Of a DNA stretch of 64,000 bases, positions 31,991 to 44,400 are shown piece by piece. The translations under genes were made by a program, and so were the position numbers. Each line of letters opens with the position of its first letter. Position 1 is the stretch's first letter. The stretch comes from Tetraselmis striata (Eukaryota > Chlorophyta > Chlorodendrophyceae > Chlorodendrales > Chlorodendraceae), in assembly GCA_006384855.1 (NCBI GenBank), contig VCJN01003318.1, forward strand, positions 107,927-171,926. The letters run 5' to 3'. The notes beneath the pieces were generated by a model that saw only the letters and a program-made list of their open reading frames with translations, was not told the origin of the DNA and did not search any database.

Positions 31991-32242
31991 TAAAGTGCGC
32001 AGCAATGTAATGATATGACACCTGCCAACACTAACTTTGCCATTGTCTAAATGCTGACGACATCCTTTTGTATATTGCTGGCTGATGTTGCTCTGTAGTG
32101 CCTTAGTATACATTTTAAGGGCATTAAACGAGTGGCCGGCATGCTTAAATAATTAATTTGTGCCTTCCGGAATATTTATATTTCAATAATTCTAAATTAG
32201 AACCCCACGCTCGAATTCCGCGGACGAAAATGAACGTATATT

Positions 32243-32550
32243 CATATGTGTCTTATCTCACACTCGAAAATGACACATGTGCACATGTGTGACGTGTCGG
32301 GCCACACATATGCACATGAGCCATACTGTTCATGCCTCATGTGCACATGTGTCGTGATCAGCCGGAAAAATGACATATGTGTACATGTGCTAGCACATGT
32401 GCATATGTGTCGTTTTGATTTTGACACATATGCAGATGTGTCACGAGGCAACACATCTGCACATGTGTCAAAAGCAAAATGACACATGTGCAGATGTGTC
32501 CCCCGATGACACATGTGCACATGTGGCGACACATGTGCACATGTGTCACG
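32243..32550. repeat. Array of about ten ACACATGTG-type palindromes
   Basis: The perfect unit is the 11-mer TGACACATGTG followed by its own reverse complement (22 nt). Full or one- to three-mismatch copies lie near 32271, 32302, 32335, 32371, 32391, 32421, 32448, 32479, 32505 and 32527. Spacer sequences between units differ. The array is not a simple tandem repeat, because unit spacing varies from about 20 to 36 bp. Confidence 0.85.
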
Positions 32551-32559
32551 TTTTCATAT

Positions 32560-32900
32560 GGGTCTTAACATATATACTTCCTTCGTGTGGATGTACAATA
32601 TCCATATATATACAGGGTATCTGTAAACGGGGGGGGGCGGGGGGGGGGGGGGGGGGGGGCGGGCGGGGCAGGGCGCTCCGCCGGCCAGCAGTAGGGCCGC
32701 CTCACTGGGAGTACGCGCAGCAGGCGGAATTAGCTGCTTCTGTGCTGGTGATTGCCGATTGTGCGCAGTCGGCTCCGTCCACTGCCAGTGCTGCGCGCCA
32801 CGTCGCCACAACACTTCGGGGTCTCTGCCAATAGTGGTGAACAGCGAGCACTCTGTCCACGTCGTCCACCAGCGAGATAAGTGGCTGCCTGTAACTCTTT
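32560..32900. other. Upstream flank of the folate/biopterin transporter
   Basis: Holds a poly-G tract at about 32628-32660. Promoter elements were not identified. Confidence 0.4.
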
Positions 32901-32906
32901 CGCCAG

Positions 32907-33350
32907 TTGCACGAGAACGCGGGATATATGGCGATAGTCGCCGCTGTTGCGGCCATCGGCCTGCAAAGCCGCCATCAGCCAGCCCGCCGCCAGCCCCGCC
33001 GCAGTCCCTGCCTGTCGAGAAGACTGGGCGCCGACGGGAGCACTACAAATCTTCCGGGAACTCTCTGGTTGTCTCGCATGGCAGCTCCACAGGCTGCCTA
33101 CAGCCGGCGTGTGCTGAACCGCGCCGAAGGGGAGGAACGCTGCGGGGAGCGGGCGGTAGCGGTGAAGCCGCCCGCTGAGGATGACTCTTCAAGCCTGGTG
33201 CAACGCGCTGCAGGGAAGCGGGGCCAGGGGCCGAAAATCATGGGCATGGACACCTCGCCGGAGCTGGTGGCCATAGGCATGGTGTATCTGGTGCAAGGAA
33301 TTCTGGGATTGTCCCGCCTGGCGGTGCGCCCCTGGATGTTAAAGGCTCGT

Positions 33351-33388
<38 letters not shown>

Positions 33389-35881
33389 CTTTACCTCAAC
33401 ACATTGCAGGCACAGCTCTGAGCTATGATGCGCACAAAAGCGGCAGTCGCAGAGTGCACATGCGTCTAAACTCTGCGCCGGGTCTGCGCGGATGCAGGTG
33501 AGCTTCTACATGAAGGATGATCTTGGGCTTGACCCCGCAACGACCACCATGCTAGCAGGCGTAGGTGCCTTCCCGTGGCTGATAAAACCTCTGTACGGCT
33601 TTCTCAGTGATACAGTGCCGCTGTTTGGCTACCGCCGGCGCAGCTACCTGCTAGTCTGCGGCCTCATCAGCGCGAGCTCTTGGCTGGCCCTCGCCACGGT
33701 GGTGGACAGTACCCCGGGTCTGTTGATCGCGCTGATAGCTGGGTCCTTCGGCACAGCATGCAGCGACGTTGTTGTCGACTCCATTGTTGTCGAGAGAGCG
33801 AGGGGTCAGCCTCAGGTAAAGGCGCTCTCCACAGAACTCTCCCAGTCCCCGGGTGCGAGGACAGTACTGGAGGGTCGCCACGAAGGTTTTGGCTGCCTTG
33901 TTACCTAAGCAGCCATGGCCCCAATCCTGCCCTGCCTCCCAAACTGCGCAGGCCACCTCTGGAAACCTTCAGTCCTTGTGCTGGGGCAGCGCAGCTTTTG
34001 GCGGCATCCTGAGCTCCTACTTTAGTGGGAGCCTGGTGGAGACATATGGCACACACTGGGTGTTTGGCGTGACCGCACTGTTCCCGCTCATCGTGAGCGC
34101 TTCGGCGCTGCTAATCACTGAGGAGAGAGTGCAGCGCAGCAACCCTAGAGATGGTGATTCTTCACACACCCTTCCTGGTGTGAAACGGTTGCTTGGAAAC
34201 CCATCCTTCTGCATGTTCTACCCTTGGGAGGGAGGAGGAGGGGGAGGCGTCAAGCACGAATGAATGCATGCCCTTTGAGAGTTGCTTTGGTACCCTCAGG
34301 GAACCAGGGCCAGTGCCGCAGCATTTGACACTCGTGATGCATCTCATGGCGCGTACTTTCCTCAGGTATGGTGAGGAGCACGGCGGGGGGAGTGCTAGCA
34401 TCTGTCAAGGCACAGGTCACACCAGTATACCAGGTGCCCCGCACCGCCCCCCACCACCCCTCGAGCCCCGAGGGCCCCCCTGCCTCCCCTCCATCCCCGT
34501 CCCATGTGTCTTCTTGTGCTGCCGTGCTGGCAGCTACTGCTGCATTACTGACTTTCTGCATCCTCCACCTGGCAGGCCTTCACCAAGAAGGAGCTCCTTC
34601 TGCCAGCCATCTTTGTGTTTATGTGGCAGGTGCGCGTTACTCTGCCTGGCACAAGCACGTGCACATCACCCACAGTGTCAAGCGTACCACGCGCCAAAAT
34701 CTCTACACCATAGCCGGCCCGCCGTATCTGACACCTGCGACTGCGACAGGCCACACCCTCTGCAGGATCCGCCATGTTTTACTTCCAGACAAACTACTTG
34801 CACTTCTCGCCTGAATTCCTAGGGCGTGTCCAGCTTGTGGGGAGCATTGCCTCGCTGGGCGGTGTTGCGTTGTACAAGACACTACTAAAGGTGCGACTTG
34901 ATGACTTTGCACAATTCTCACCCAAGCTCCCTAAACCACTGAAATATTCGCCGTATCATTCATCTGTCAGCCCGTGATGACAGCACCTGCGTGCATGGCG
35001 ACAGGATGTACCGCTGAAGAAGATGTTTCTCTGGACCACGCTGCTGTCGGCAAGCTTGGGCCTGACGGATCTCATCCTCATCACGGGTGCGTGTCTGCCC
35101 TGCAGTGCTGTAGTGTATCTGCGCTCCACCAAAGGCACCTGCAGGTCCGGATCTGATGTGTGCTTCTGTTGTGTGCTGTGAAATCCAGGTCTTAACAGGG
35201 AGTGGGGACTGGATGACCATCTCTTTGTCTTGGGCGACTCGCTGCTGCTGACAGTGCTGGGCCAGGTACACAGCAGCTTGGGCAGCATTTATAATCTGTT
35301 GGCAAGGGGCTAACAGGTGCACACCAATAACAAGGCTGTGCCTCGGTTCTGCAGGTGTCTTTCATGCCTATACTAGTGCTGGCAACGCAGCTTTGCCCAG
35401 AGGTGCGAGTTCCTGGGGGGCACATGTGTGCAAGCTCACCATGTGAACTCCCCCCCAACCCCCGCATTGATCTCAAAGTGTGTGTACTACTCCCTCCCAG
35501 GGTGTGGAGGCGACGCTGTACGCGGCGCTGATGTCGCTGCTCAATGGCGGATCTTTTACGGGCACCGCACTTGGCTCTGCCCTAACGAAGGCAAGCGTCC
35601 CACACACTGGAGACTTGTGTTGTATTCTGGCTGATTTTATCCACACTATGGAGCAAGGCAGGTCCTGTGCGAGTTTGATGATGCTAACCTTCACCACATG
35701 TGTGTATTGTGGCGCGCAGGCGTTTGGTGTCACGAGTGACGACTTTACAAACCTAGCGCCACTAGTCACCGTTTGCTGCTTGTCGTGCCTGATCCCTCTG
35801 CCATTCCTTTCCCTATTGCCACCCTCCCGGCCATCCGATAGCGCAGCACTACCTGTTCGTGAAAAGGACGAAAAGGTGTGA
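32907..35881 (+). CDS. Folate/biopterin transporter (BT1 family)
   Basis: BT1 proteins are major-facilitator-like membrane carriers of folates or pterins. Plant members sit in the plastid envelope. Exons: 32907-33323, 33498-33815, 33952 to about 34179, 34576-34629, 34750-34890, 35005-35086, 35189-35265, 35355-35402, 35501-35590 and 35720-35881 (stop). Conserved blocks appear in order: [100 protein letters not shown], and [16 protein letters not shown]. Length is about 540 aa, as usual. The first 70 residues are rich in Arg, Ser and Ala and could be a plastid transit peptide, with possible starts at 32907, 32928 and 33079. The end of exon 3 and a possible 66-nt exon (34300-34365) are unsettled. 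A TGTAA motif at 36053 may be the polyadenylation signal, as in green algae. Confidence 0.9.
35591..35719 (+). other. Probable GC-AG intron of the folate/biopterin transporter
   Basis: The border reads ACGAAG|GCAAGC ... GCGCAG|GCG. AG|GCAAG is the classic GC-donor context. The 129-nt segment has no stop and is a multiple of three, so retention would add 43 residues. However, those residues do not fit the family, whereas splicing joins SALTK to AFGVTSDDF smoothly. Confidence 0.65.
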
Positions 35882-36079
35882 GCGCATGTGACTTGCTGAA
35901 AAGTACCTTTCTGGGTACCGTACATGGTATGATGGCAACACATTCTTTCGATGGTGTTGCGGTGCAAACACGGGATGAATGTGCGGCAAGTGATGTATTC
36001 CAATCAGAAACCACAAATTATGTGCGCTGTATAGGGAATGGCTCCAGGCATGTAATATCTTAGTATCTAACTGGATTGC

Positions 36080-36165
36080 TGTCTAAACGATTCGCCGTTT
36101 TCGATTCGTAGAGATGCCGCAAAGGTTTCACTGGTGCCAGCGGAGTGCCAGGGGCGAAAAACCTT
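36080..36165 (+). mobile_element. LINE-D 3' tail fragment
   Basis: GCAAAGGTTTCACTGGTGCC...GGGGCGAAAAA matches the last bases of the LINE-D copies at 61300-61915 and 51715-52060. It is severely 5'-truncated. Confidence 0.6.
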
Positions 36166-36169
36166 ATGT

Positions 36170-37010
36170 AGTGTCAGCAAATATACTGTAAGTATATATG
36201 TGTCGCACCAGGTATCTGTTGGCGGAAGCTTCCACTTTTGCATTGACGCAGGACAGTGTAAGAGTGTTAGGTTCAACATGCGCGAGAACCCTCAAGGGAC
36301 AACCCGGTCTAGTGGGAACTAGGGACCCAGAGGCGCCCCGGGATGGGGGGGGGGGGGGGGGGGGGGCATTCGAGGCTACTCCGATGCCATATAAACATCG
36401 TATTATGCTGACAAATACGCCAATCACATGAGCTCTGTCTAGACGGCACAGAATGTTTGCCAGTGCATGCCCAACTTCTGCAAAAGGAAGCGGAGCAAGG
36501 TTCGCCTATTGCTGGGTTGTCAGCAACTAACCCTTCATCGCAGTATACCATCAGGATGTGATGGCCCGGTAAGGCTGATCATGCTACGACGATGTAGAGA
36601 TACATGCAGTCATCAATAGTACGAGTACTGTTATGTAAGACCATATGATGCAGAGCTAGTATGGGAGTGAGCTTTACACTTTACCCAGGAATGAACTCAA
36701 GGACTTGGTGCCATACGCAAAGCTCCCCCTCCTGGCAATCAACGTCGTGACCGGGAACTGTGATTCCCAAAGTTTGCTTCCCACGGTGATGCTGGAGTTC
36801 AAGACCATGCGGTACGGGGTCAAGTACGATGTAGTGCCCCGAGCCACAATGTGGAACGGTTTGAGCGCTAAATGCTGGGCAACATGCAATACAGGGCTAG
36901 AAGTGCACAATACGGCGTGGCACAACACGGGGCCGGGACAGAATGGTCCACTTCTAGACCTCAAGGACATCTGATGTTGGAGTACACGGGCAATGCCTTT
37001 GGCACAAAGG
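36170..37010. other. No gene recognised; poly-G tract
   Basis: A poly-G tract lies at about 36344-36366. An open frame at 36705-36974 (89 aa) was not recognised. Confidence 0.35.
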
Positions 37011-37014
37011 GTGC

Positions 37015-37345
37015 GGTGTGAGCAATGGGATGTGCCGCACAGTGCGCGCTGTCGCGTGCTTGGCAGTGCGGATTGCGGGGCGCCCTCTGATCGGGGGCGC
37101 ACTCGCTCGGTGCATCACCCGAGCTCATCAGGAGGCCTTGCTTGTTTGCGAAACATTTCAATAGGGTGCTGAGCTTGTTGATGATGGCTCGAGAGCGTGC
37201 ATGCTGCCTTATCATGCTGCGGCGTAGACTCGACCACCAACCCGTTGCCGAAGCTGCTCGGTGCGGCCGTATGGATCACACACGTGCTCGGGTGGCCCAC
37301 ACACTCGGCCGGGCGCACATCATTCATCCGTTCCGCATCGCGCTG
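37015..37345 (+). repeat. Repeat family C, copy 4 (diverged)
   Basis: Matches 30480-30790 in inverted orientation. Shared segments include GATGTGCCGCACAGTGCG-like, the GAGGCCTTGC block and GATGGCTCGAGAGCG. The encoded motifs ARERACCLI and HTRARVAHTL are conserved. Confidence 0.5.
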
Positions 37346-39110
37346 ACCACATATGGGACCCAATGTGGTCATGCCGTACCTTTTCTGACGAGTGTCGGGG
37401 TTGGTTGCCGGCGACGTCGCAGAAGACCCGCCGACTCGGTAAGTTGTCTCTGCATTGCGGAGTGCGGTAAGGCGGCCGCGGCTGCTGCACCAGCGACGGC
37501 TGCCGACCACCTCACATGTCGCAGACCTACGATGACGCCACAAAATGCATGGGTCGCGTTAAGTGGGGGCGCTGGCCCCCGGCGGGCAGCTCGTGTTGGG
37601 AAAGGTGGGATGTCATGCCGGGAACGAGATGGGCGGCTTAGAGGCTCTACTGACAGCCTAGGCCGGCATGTAACGATGAAAGTGTTTTCGGGACGAGGGT
37701 AATGACGAGGCGGCCGCCGCTGTTGCACAAGCGACGGCCGCCGAGATAGTTCCAAACCCGGAGTCGGACATGGGTAGTTACGGTCACCACGTGACGTGGA
37801 ACACGCCAGGTAATAGAGCTGCCCCCTGGCGGGCAGTTGCAGGCTGTCGTGGCGGTCGTAGTGACGACGACGTTGCAGTAGGAAGCGTCGGAGACGCGAC
37901 GGACCGGGCCACAATACACGGAGCCACAATAAACGACTGCAACCACAATAAACGTTGCCACGGCACGGTTAGGGCGAGGGCAACGAGCTCTCTCACAGCA
38001 CAAGCGCATAAGCGGCGCCATCCCGTAACGGACCAATTACGCGAGTAGTAATTTCGAAAATTCACAACGTGTAAATAGCGATCGTCGAATCTCCTCCCCA
38101 AACGTCAGCATACCCCTTGCCACCCCGTGAGTGAGACCTTTCCGCTTCCCGACGACAATGAGAAGGATGGGCGAGGCCCCGGCGCCCTTCGACAACGAGA
38201 CAAACGGAGATGGCGGCGGTGTTGCGCCTGCTACGGGCCCCGCACCGCCTCCTACGGAAAAGGGGAGCTTCCCCTCGCCAGCGGCAGCGCTTGCTTATCT
38301 CGAGAAATACCCCGAGGACGACAGCCAGATCAAGGGGGGAGGCGCACGCCGCGGGCGGGAGATGACGATGGTCGAGGCGATTTTGCATGCCCGTGCCAAA
38401 AAGTAACGTGCGGCATGCTCGAGCAACGGAAAGAAGAGGCTGGCGTCCGATTGTGTGTCCCGGATACGGCGCCTCCGCTCAGACAAATGAGGCAAACTCG
38501 TCTTAGCGGAAGGGCGGGCGGCGAAGAGAGACATCGTGGCAAACGGCACGAGATACCAGTCGTTGTGATGGCATGAAGGGTGCCGCGGCTACTCGAGGTG
38601 GATTGGCCGGGAGCCGACCAACGAAACACCGTGTGGGGTGGGCAGCGAGTGGTCGCGCCGGGTAGGGCGGACGGGCGGGTTATTGAAATCCGCCAGCAAG
38701 AAATACTAAAATACTGTGCCGCCAATTCTGTCAGGGGGTATGAGTATTTTGGTATGTTGGTATTTTCCGGCCGCAAATACCAAAATACTAAAATACTCGG
38801 TAATTGCGTAAGTGGCCTAATCAGCCTTATTTCTTTGTGAAAGGCCGGATTATACTATTGTTAGCGACTATAATAAGGCGTCGGTTTCACAAGCTCCGGT
38901 TGGTGCTCTCTGCGAGACGAGGGACATTTTAATAATAAATCTATATATAATATTAAATCTATAATTAGCGACTTATTTTACTCGTATATGTACGGTGAAT
39001 AAAAACGCCGTGATGTAACTATCAGGTGCACTACACGCGGTAAGGATTACGTAATTATTATCTCGTCACTACAGTCTATTACGCGATGGAACTTCGGGAA
39101 CAATAAAAAC
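37346..39110. other. No gene assigned; open frame at 38131-38406
   Basis: The frame 38131-38406 encodes 91 aa ending AALAYLEKYPEDDSQIKGGG...EAILHARAKK. It looks protein-like but was not recognised. Two similar GGCGGCCGC-rich stretches (37470-37500 and 37707-37740) are present. From 38860 the sequence becomes AT-rich. Confidence 0.35.
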
Positions 39111-39116
39111 ATGTTG

Positions 39117-39142
39117 CCAGTCCTGTCCCGGGGGCAGAAAAT
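39117..39142 (+). mobile_element. LINE-D 3' tail, minimal fragment
   Basis: CCAGTCCTGTCCCGGGGGC followed by AGAAAAT matches the LINE-D 3' terminus and nothing upstream of it. Confidence 0.5.
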
Positions 39143-39216
39143 TATGGGAATAGAATCATTAACTTGTTATTATATCAGCATATTTTTATTTTTATTACAG
39201 CAGAATTATATGTATA

Positions 39217-39339
<123 letters not shown>

Positions 39340-39514
39340 ATATATATATATATACGTATATATATACGAATACATTTATATATCTTATATGCGTATATAT
39401 AATATGATACGTTTATGATATAGAGATATATGTATATCTGCGCGTATATAATATACGTTTATATATATACGTATATATATTCGCATATATTTATATCTAT
39501 ATTTAAACATTGTA

Positions 39515-41455
39515 AGAGGATAGAAAGACGCTGTAAGGTGGCAAATTAAACACGGCCATCAGACGCGCACCGCCGATTTTACCACCTTCTTGTACACGCT
39601 AGTAAATAAAAGGATGATAACTATAATATAGAACTTGTAGACATGTTGCTGACAACCTGCCCCCCATGCACCGGCAATCTGTATGCTAGTACTATACACA
39701 TGTAGTTGATAAGTAGAGTTATGGGTTATGTGTTGTATTGTTTAAGGACGAGTAGCGACTTGAGAGAGTCAGAGAAAGAGAGACAGACAGAGCGTAGACA
39801 TACAGAGACATACATGGAGAGAGAGACAGAGACATAGTAACATAGAGAGCGGGGGGGGCTATACCTCGATATGTAGGTGGTTAGAGGGCATCACCGCGTC
39901 CCAAATAGGTAAGCAATTGAAGCCCTAAGTATGTGGAGTGTGTACACAACTTACGAACGAAGGTACCACCGACAGTTTTATGTGGCAGGTACTGCTCCGC
40001 GAAACACAATAGCAAATTTTAAAAGCATGTGCGTTGTGCTTGGCAGACACATCGCGCTATGCTTGTGGGGCTCTGTGGATCTTATTATTGCCGAACGTGG
40101 ACAAGCTGAGTTGTCCATCATTCTCCCGCGTCCACACTTTGTGACTTGCCATCGCCACCCACGACGCTACCAACCATATAGTTCTTACGGAGTTTAGATC
40201 TATCACTGTATATAGAGAGATAGGTATTGTAGTCGCTATGCTGATTGCTGATGGTTGCTGCTCGCTACCGCAGGCGGAGCAGGCAGATCGCTAATAGCAT
40301 TGCAAGCCCGCTATCCCTTGTGAATCACTATACAGAAGCGCAACACGTAACATCTGTAACAATTAGCATCTACTACCGCTAAGTAAACACCAGTACAACA
40401 CCTGCTACCGCTGTACCTGTCACCGTCATGTGTACAGCATATAATCGCTACTACCCCGTATACACAGATTGTAGTGGGCTGGCGCGCTCACGTATGACGG
40501 TGTGTGTTGTACCCGTACGACGCGCATCCTCGCGCTCGCTCGCGCGACAATGGTCACTATGATGCTGACGACGACAACGAGCGCATCTGAACATCGGGCT
40601 GGGCATCGATCGGGCATCCGAACGCAGATATCAACGGCGGACCGCAGTGGTCCAGAACTCCATACCTTGCCGCCTCCCTCACCACCCCAGTTGGTCTCAC
40701 GTAACGGGGACCACGCACACCACAGGCAGCGTCGGCGAAGGTCTAATTCGCGGTCCCGACAAAAGGGCTGTCTACGGCTGCAAGGGGCGGCCTTGGCCCT
40801 GATTACAGCAAGTTAGCACCGTTTATTGTACGCCGACTGGCAGTTGCAGTGACGATCAGGTATCCCGTAATACCGGTATTTGTCGGCGGCCGGCGGGCGT
40901 CGGCTATTAGACGCCCCCCAACCCCCCCCCCCCCCTCGCCCCCCCCCCCCCCCTCCAATTTGAGCTCATGCCAGACCATCGGCTTTGCAGGCTTGTCGCA
41001 TGTTCTAAAGGGGAGGGGCCGGGGAGGCGGAGGGGGTGAATCCTGGTTCGTCCGTTTGTCGGGGAAAACCTCACCTCGCTGAGCTGCTGCTGGGCTATTT
41101 AATCTTACTTGTGTCTGACGCCATCGCGTCGTCGTTTAACGGAAAGTTACCGCCTGCGGGGAAGTCCTGGGCAGGCACGACAAAGCAGACGGTCCGCGCG
41201 TGGCGCATTGTCGCCCGGGAGGTGTCCCGTGCCGTTTTGGGTCCGGGTGGGCTGAGGGCTCGCGGCGTTTTGCTACATGCCTTGTCGGCCACACACACAC
41301 ACACACACACACACACGCGGAGAAGTGTATATAGTGTACCTGTACGGGGCGGTACAATCATATGGGCATGGAGGTTTACCGCCGCACGTTTACGAACTTT
41401 GACGCTGTTCTTGCGCTGTTTCAGTGGTCCTGTAGCAGCCGCGAACTGGACAGCC
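39515..41455. other. Intergenic and 5' flank of the exchanger gene
   Basis: Contains a GAGAGACAGA-type purine stretch (39765-39850), two poly-C tracts (about 40919-40934 and 40940-40954) and a (CA)n tract at 41290-41316. The frame leading to the exchanger start is open from 41036, so an earlier start is possible, but the ATG at 41456 opens the recognisable protein. Confidence 0.45.
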
Positions 41456-44400
41456 ATGGCGGAACATGGCGGGGAGTCGACCGTCGGAGTCCCTGCTGAG
41501 GGCTTGGGCCAGGAACTTGAGGAACTTGAGGACATCACCCCGGATGTGGTTTTCGTCATCTTTGGCATGCTGTTGCTTGGCATCGTCACGCGCCACCTGT
41601 TTGCGCGCCTGCCACTGCCCTACACTGTGTTGCTCCTGGTGAGTTTAGCCTGCTGAACTGCATCCGGTACATTTCTGCGCCCTGGCGCGGCGGCCTTCCC
41701 TCTGCCGCCTTCCATATCTGATGGAGAGCGGGGCATGAAGAGGAGCTGAAATATTTAATTCACCGGGTTCTGCCGCTTTGAATATGCAGGTCTGGGGGCT
41801 CATCGCCGGCGCGACGAGCGCAATCGCGGCGAACAACCACAGTGGATGGCACGTTGTCAATGTGGGCATTGAAGCGATTGCGGTAAGTCGGTACCCGATG
41901 GCGCCTACATTGACTAGGCAGCAACAGGAGTGTGCAGGTTGGGTAGGAGCGCGGGGGGTTGGGGGGGGCGTGAAGCTTTAACGCTGAAGCAATTCACGGT
42001 GGCGTGACATATGAGCCCCAGCAGGGCCACCCACGGCCGGCTGGCGGAGTAACTACCCCTTTCCCTCGCCCCCTTCGGCACTCTGCCGCGCCTTTCTGCG
42101 TGTGACTTTCTTTTTCTCTGCAACACAGGGAATCCACCCCAACGCGCTGCTGCTCATCTTCATGCCAATTCTCATCTATGGCAGCGCTCAGGCGATGGAC
42201 TGGCATACTGTCAAGAAAGAGTTTGCACAGGTAAGCTGATCTGCAGTCCAGAATGTAGTCAAACGGGTGACTTGGTCGCCTGTCTGGCCATATACTATCC
42301 ATGAGCAGTGTCAACCCCCCCCCCCCCCCCCCCCCCCAAATATCCTGGCTGGTACCACTGGCGGGGTGATGCAGCCGAGCGTAATGCGCATGGTGTTCAT
42401 GGTGTGCAGGTGTTCATCATGGCAACCAGCGGCGTTATTGTGTCAATGTGCCTCACGGCCTGCTATGTGAAAGTCATCCCACTCGGCTGGAACTGGTTTG
42501 AGAGGTGAGGGAGCCGCTTTCCAAACTTAGTCAGTCAAAATTGGGACCCCCCCTCTCCACATTCACACACATGCACCCACACACGCGCGTATAGATACAC
42601 ATGTACTCGCCCACCCACAACCGCACACCTGTCTTCTGCGTTTAATATAGAACCCACGCTGTGTTCACACATGTGCGATCAACATGCCACTTTTTGTGTG
42701 CTGTTTTGTACTGACTGGCAAGAACCACTGCTGGCGCAGCTTCATGTTTGGCGCCCTCATCAGCGCCACCGATCCCGTGGCGGTAGTCGCCCTGCTGAAG
42801 GATGTCGGCGCATCTAAGCGCCTGGGAACCATCATTGAGGGGGAATCCCTGCTGAATGATGGCTCAGCATTTGTGCTGTTCCTTATCTTCAAGGTATGCG
42901 CGCCTTCCTATCCCCCCCCCCCCCTTACCCCCCCCCCCCCCCAGCCCTTCGCCCCCCTTCCCTCCGCTTCATATCAATCCCGCCCGTGGGCCTTTCTTCT
43001 GATGCCGGCTAGCCAGGCTAACAACTGTGTGGGCCTTGGCGCTCTTTTGTCTCAGGAATACGCCCGTTTCGGCTCCTGCTGCGACGAGGGGGGTGTGACC
43101 CCAGCTGGTGAGGCTGTCCCCGCTGTAAGAGGAGCGACCAGGTGCTGTGGCTCGAAAGCAGGGCATCCCGTCTGACTGTCTGCTCTGCTCCTGCTCCTGC
43201 GCGGCAGAGGCGAGGCAAGGCTGCGTCGAGTTTCTCGAGAACCAGTGCGACCCCTTCACAGTCCCCGAGGCGGTGGAGCTGTTTCTCAAGCTCGCTGTTG
43301 GTACTCATTGCACACACACGCATTGCCATTGCCCACATTGCTCCACTGTGGTACCACTGTGAGCGACACAGCAGGTTGCTCACATCTTGCGCCTCTGCCG
43401 TAGGTGGCCCCCTCTCTGGCATCATGTTTGGGCTGGTGATGGTCCTGTGGCTCAGTTACACTTACAACGACGGTGCGCCCCTCCAACGCGATGCTCACCG
43501 ATACATTAGCACGCCCATGTCGTGATGCTAAATGCACGTACAGCTTGCGTATTACTCTGCCGCAGCAGTACCCCAACCAATCCTTTCAATGAGCGTGCTG
43601 TACACAACCTACAATGAACCGCATTACAGCAGCCCGCAATGGTGTGACTGTTTGTTTTATGTCACCGCCCTCAGAGATTGTGGAGATCTTCATCACAATC
43701 ACAGGCGCGTACATCACGTTCTTCATCAGCGAGGACATCTTTGGTGTCTCTGGTGTCCTGGCTGTCGTTTCACTCGGTTTCTTCATGGCTGCTGTCGGGA
43801 ACTCGAAGATCTCACCTGGCGTGCAGCATCCGCTTCACACCGTCTGGTACGTGCAGTGGCTAGTCCGAGTACCCTAGCATGTGAACATCTGCGCCTGAAC
43901 TTGCACCCCCTTCCCCATTGGCTGACACACCACCTCTGTCACCACAGGGAGATGCTAGAGTGGGGCGGCAACACCATAATCTTCCTGCTTGCCGGCATCA
44001 TCATCACGGTGCGCCAAAGCAGCTGCCCATACGCAACTGAGCTCCTCCCCTGACGTTAACAGCACTGAATGCTGTTTTGCCTGCTGCTTTCCCTATCAAG
44101 AGGTATGCCTGCCGAGGTGAGTCATGGCTACTGGCTGGCCGTTGCCTGTGGCTGCTGACAACCCCCCGCCCCCCCCTTCCCTCTCTTCTTACCACAGCAA
44201 GAAATTGTGGAGGCCAACGATATGAATTCTGCGGACATCACTGCCGACGCGGTTGGGTTGTCAGCCGGGGAAGCCATAGGATGGGGTATCTCCATCTATG
44301 TTGTCTGTGTGGTACGGCATTCTCTCCATCCCTCTGCGCCCTCTGATCTCTTTTCACGCTAGCAGCGCTTCAGCGTGGCCACACAGCTCAGACCAATCAC

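Noticed and set aside
32243..32550. Palindrome array as a CRISPR array
   Set aside because: The setting is eukaryotic, spacing is irregular, the repeat is a pure palindrome and there are no cas genes.
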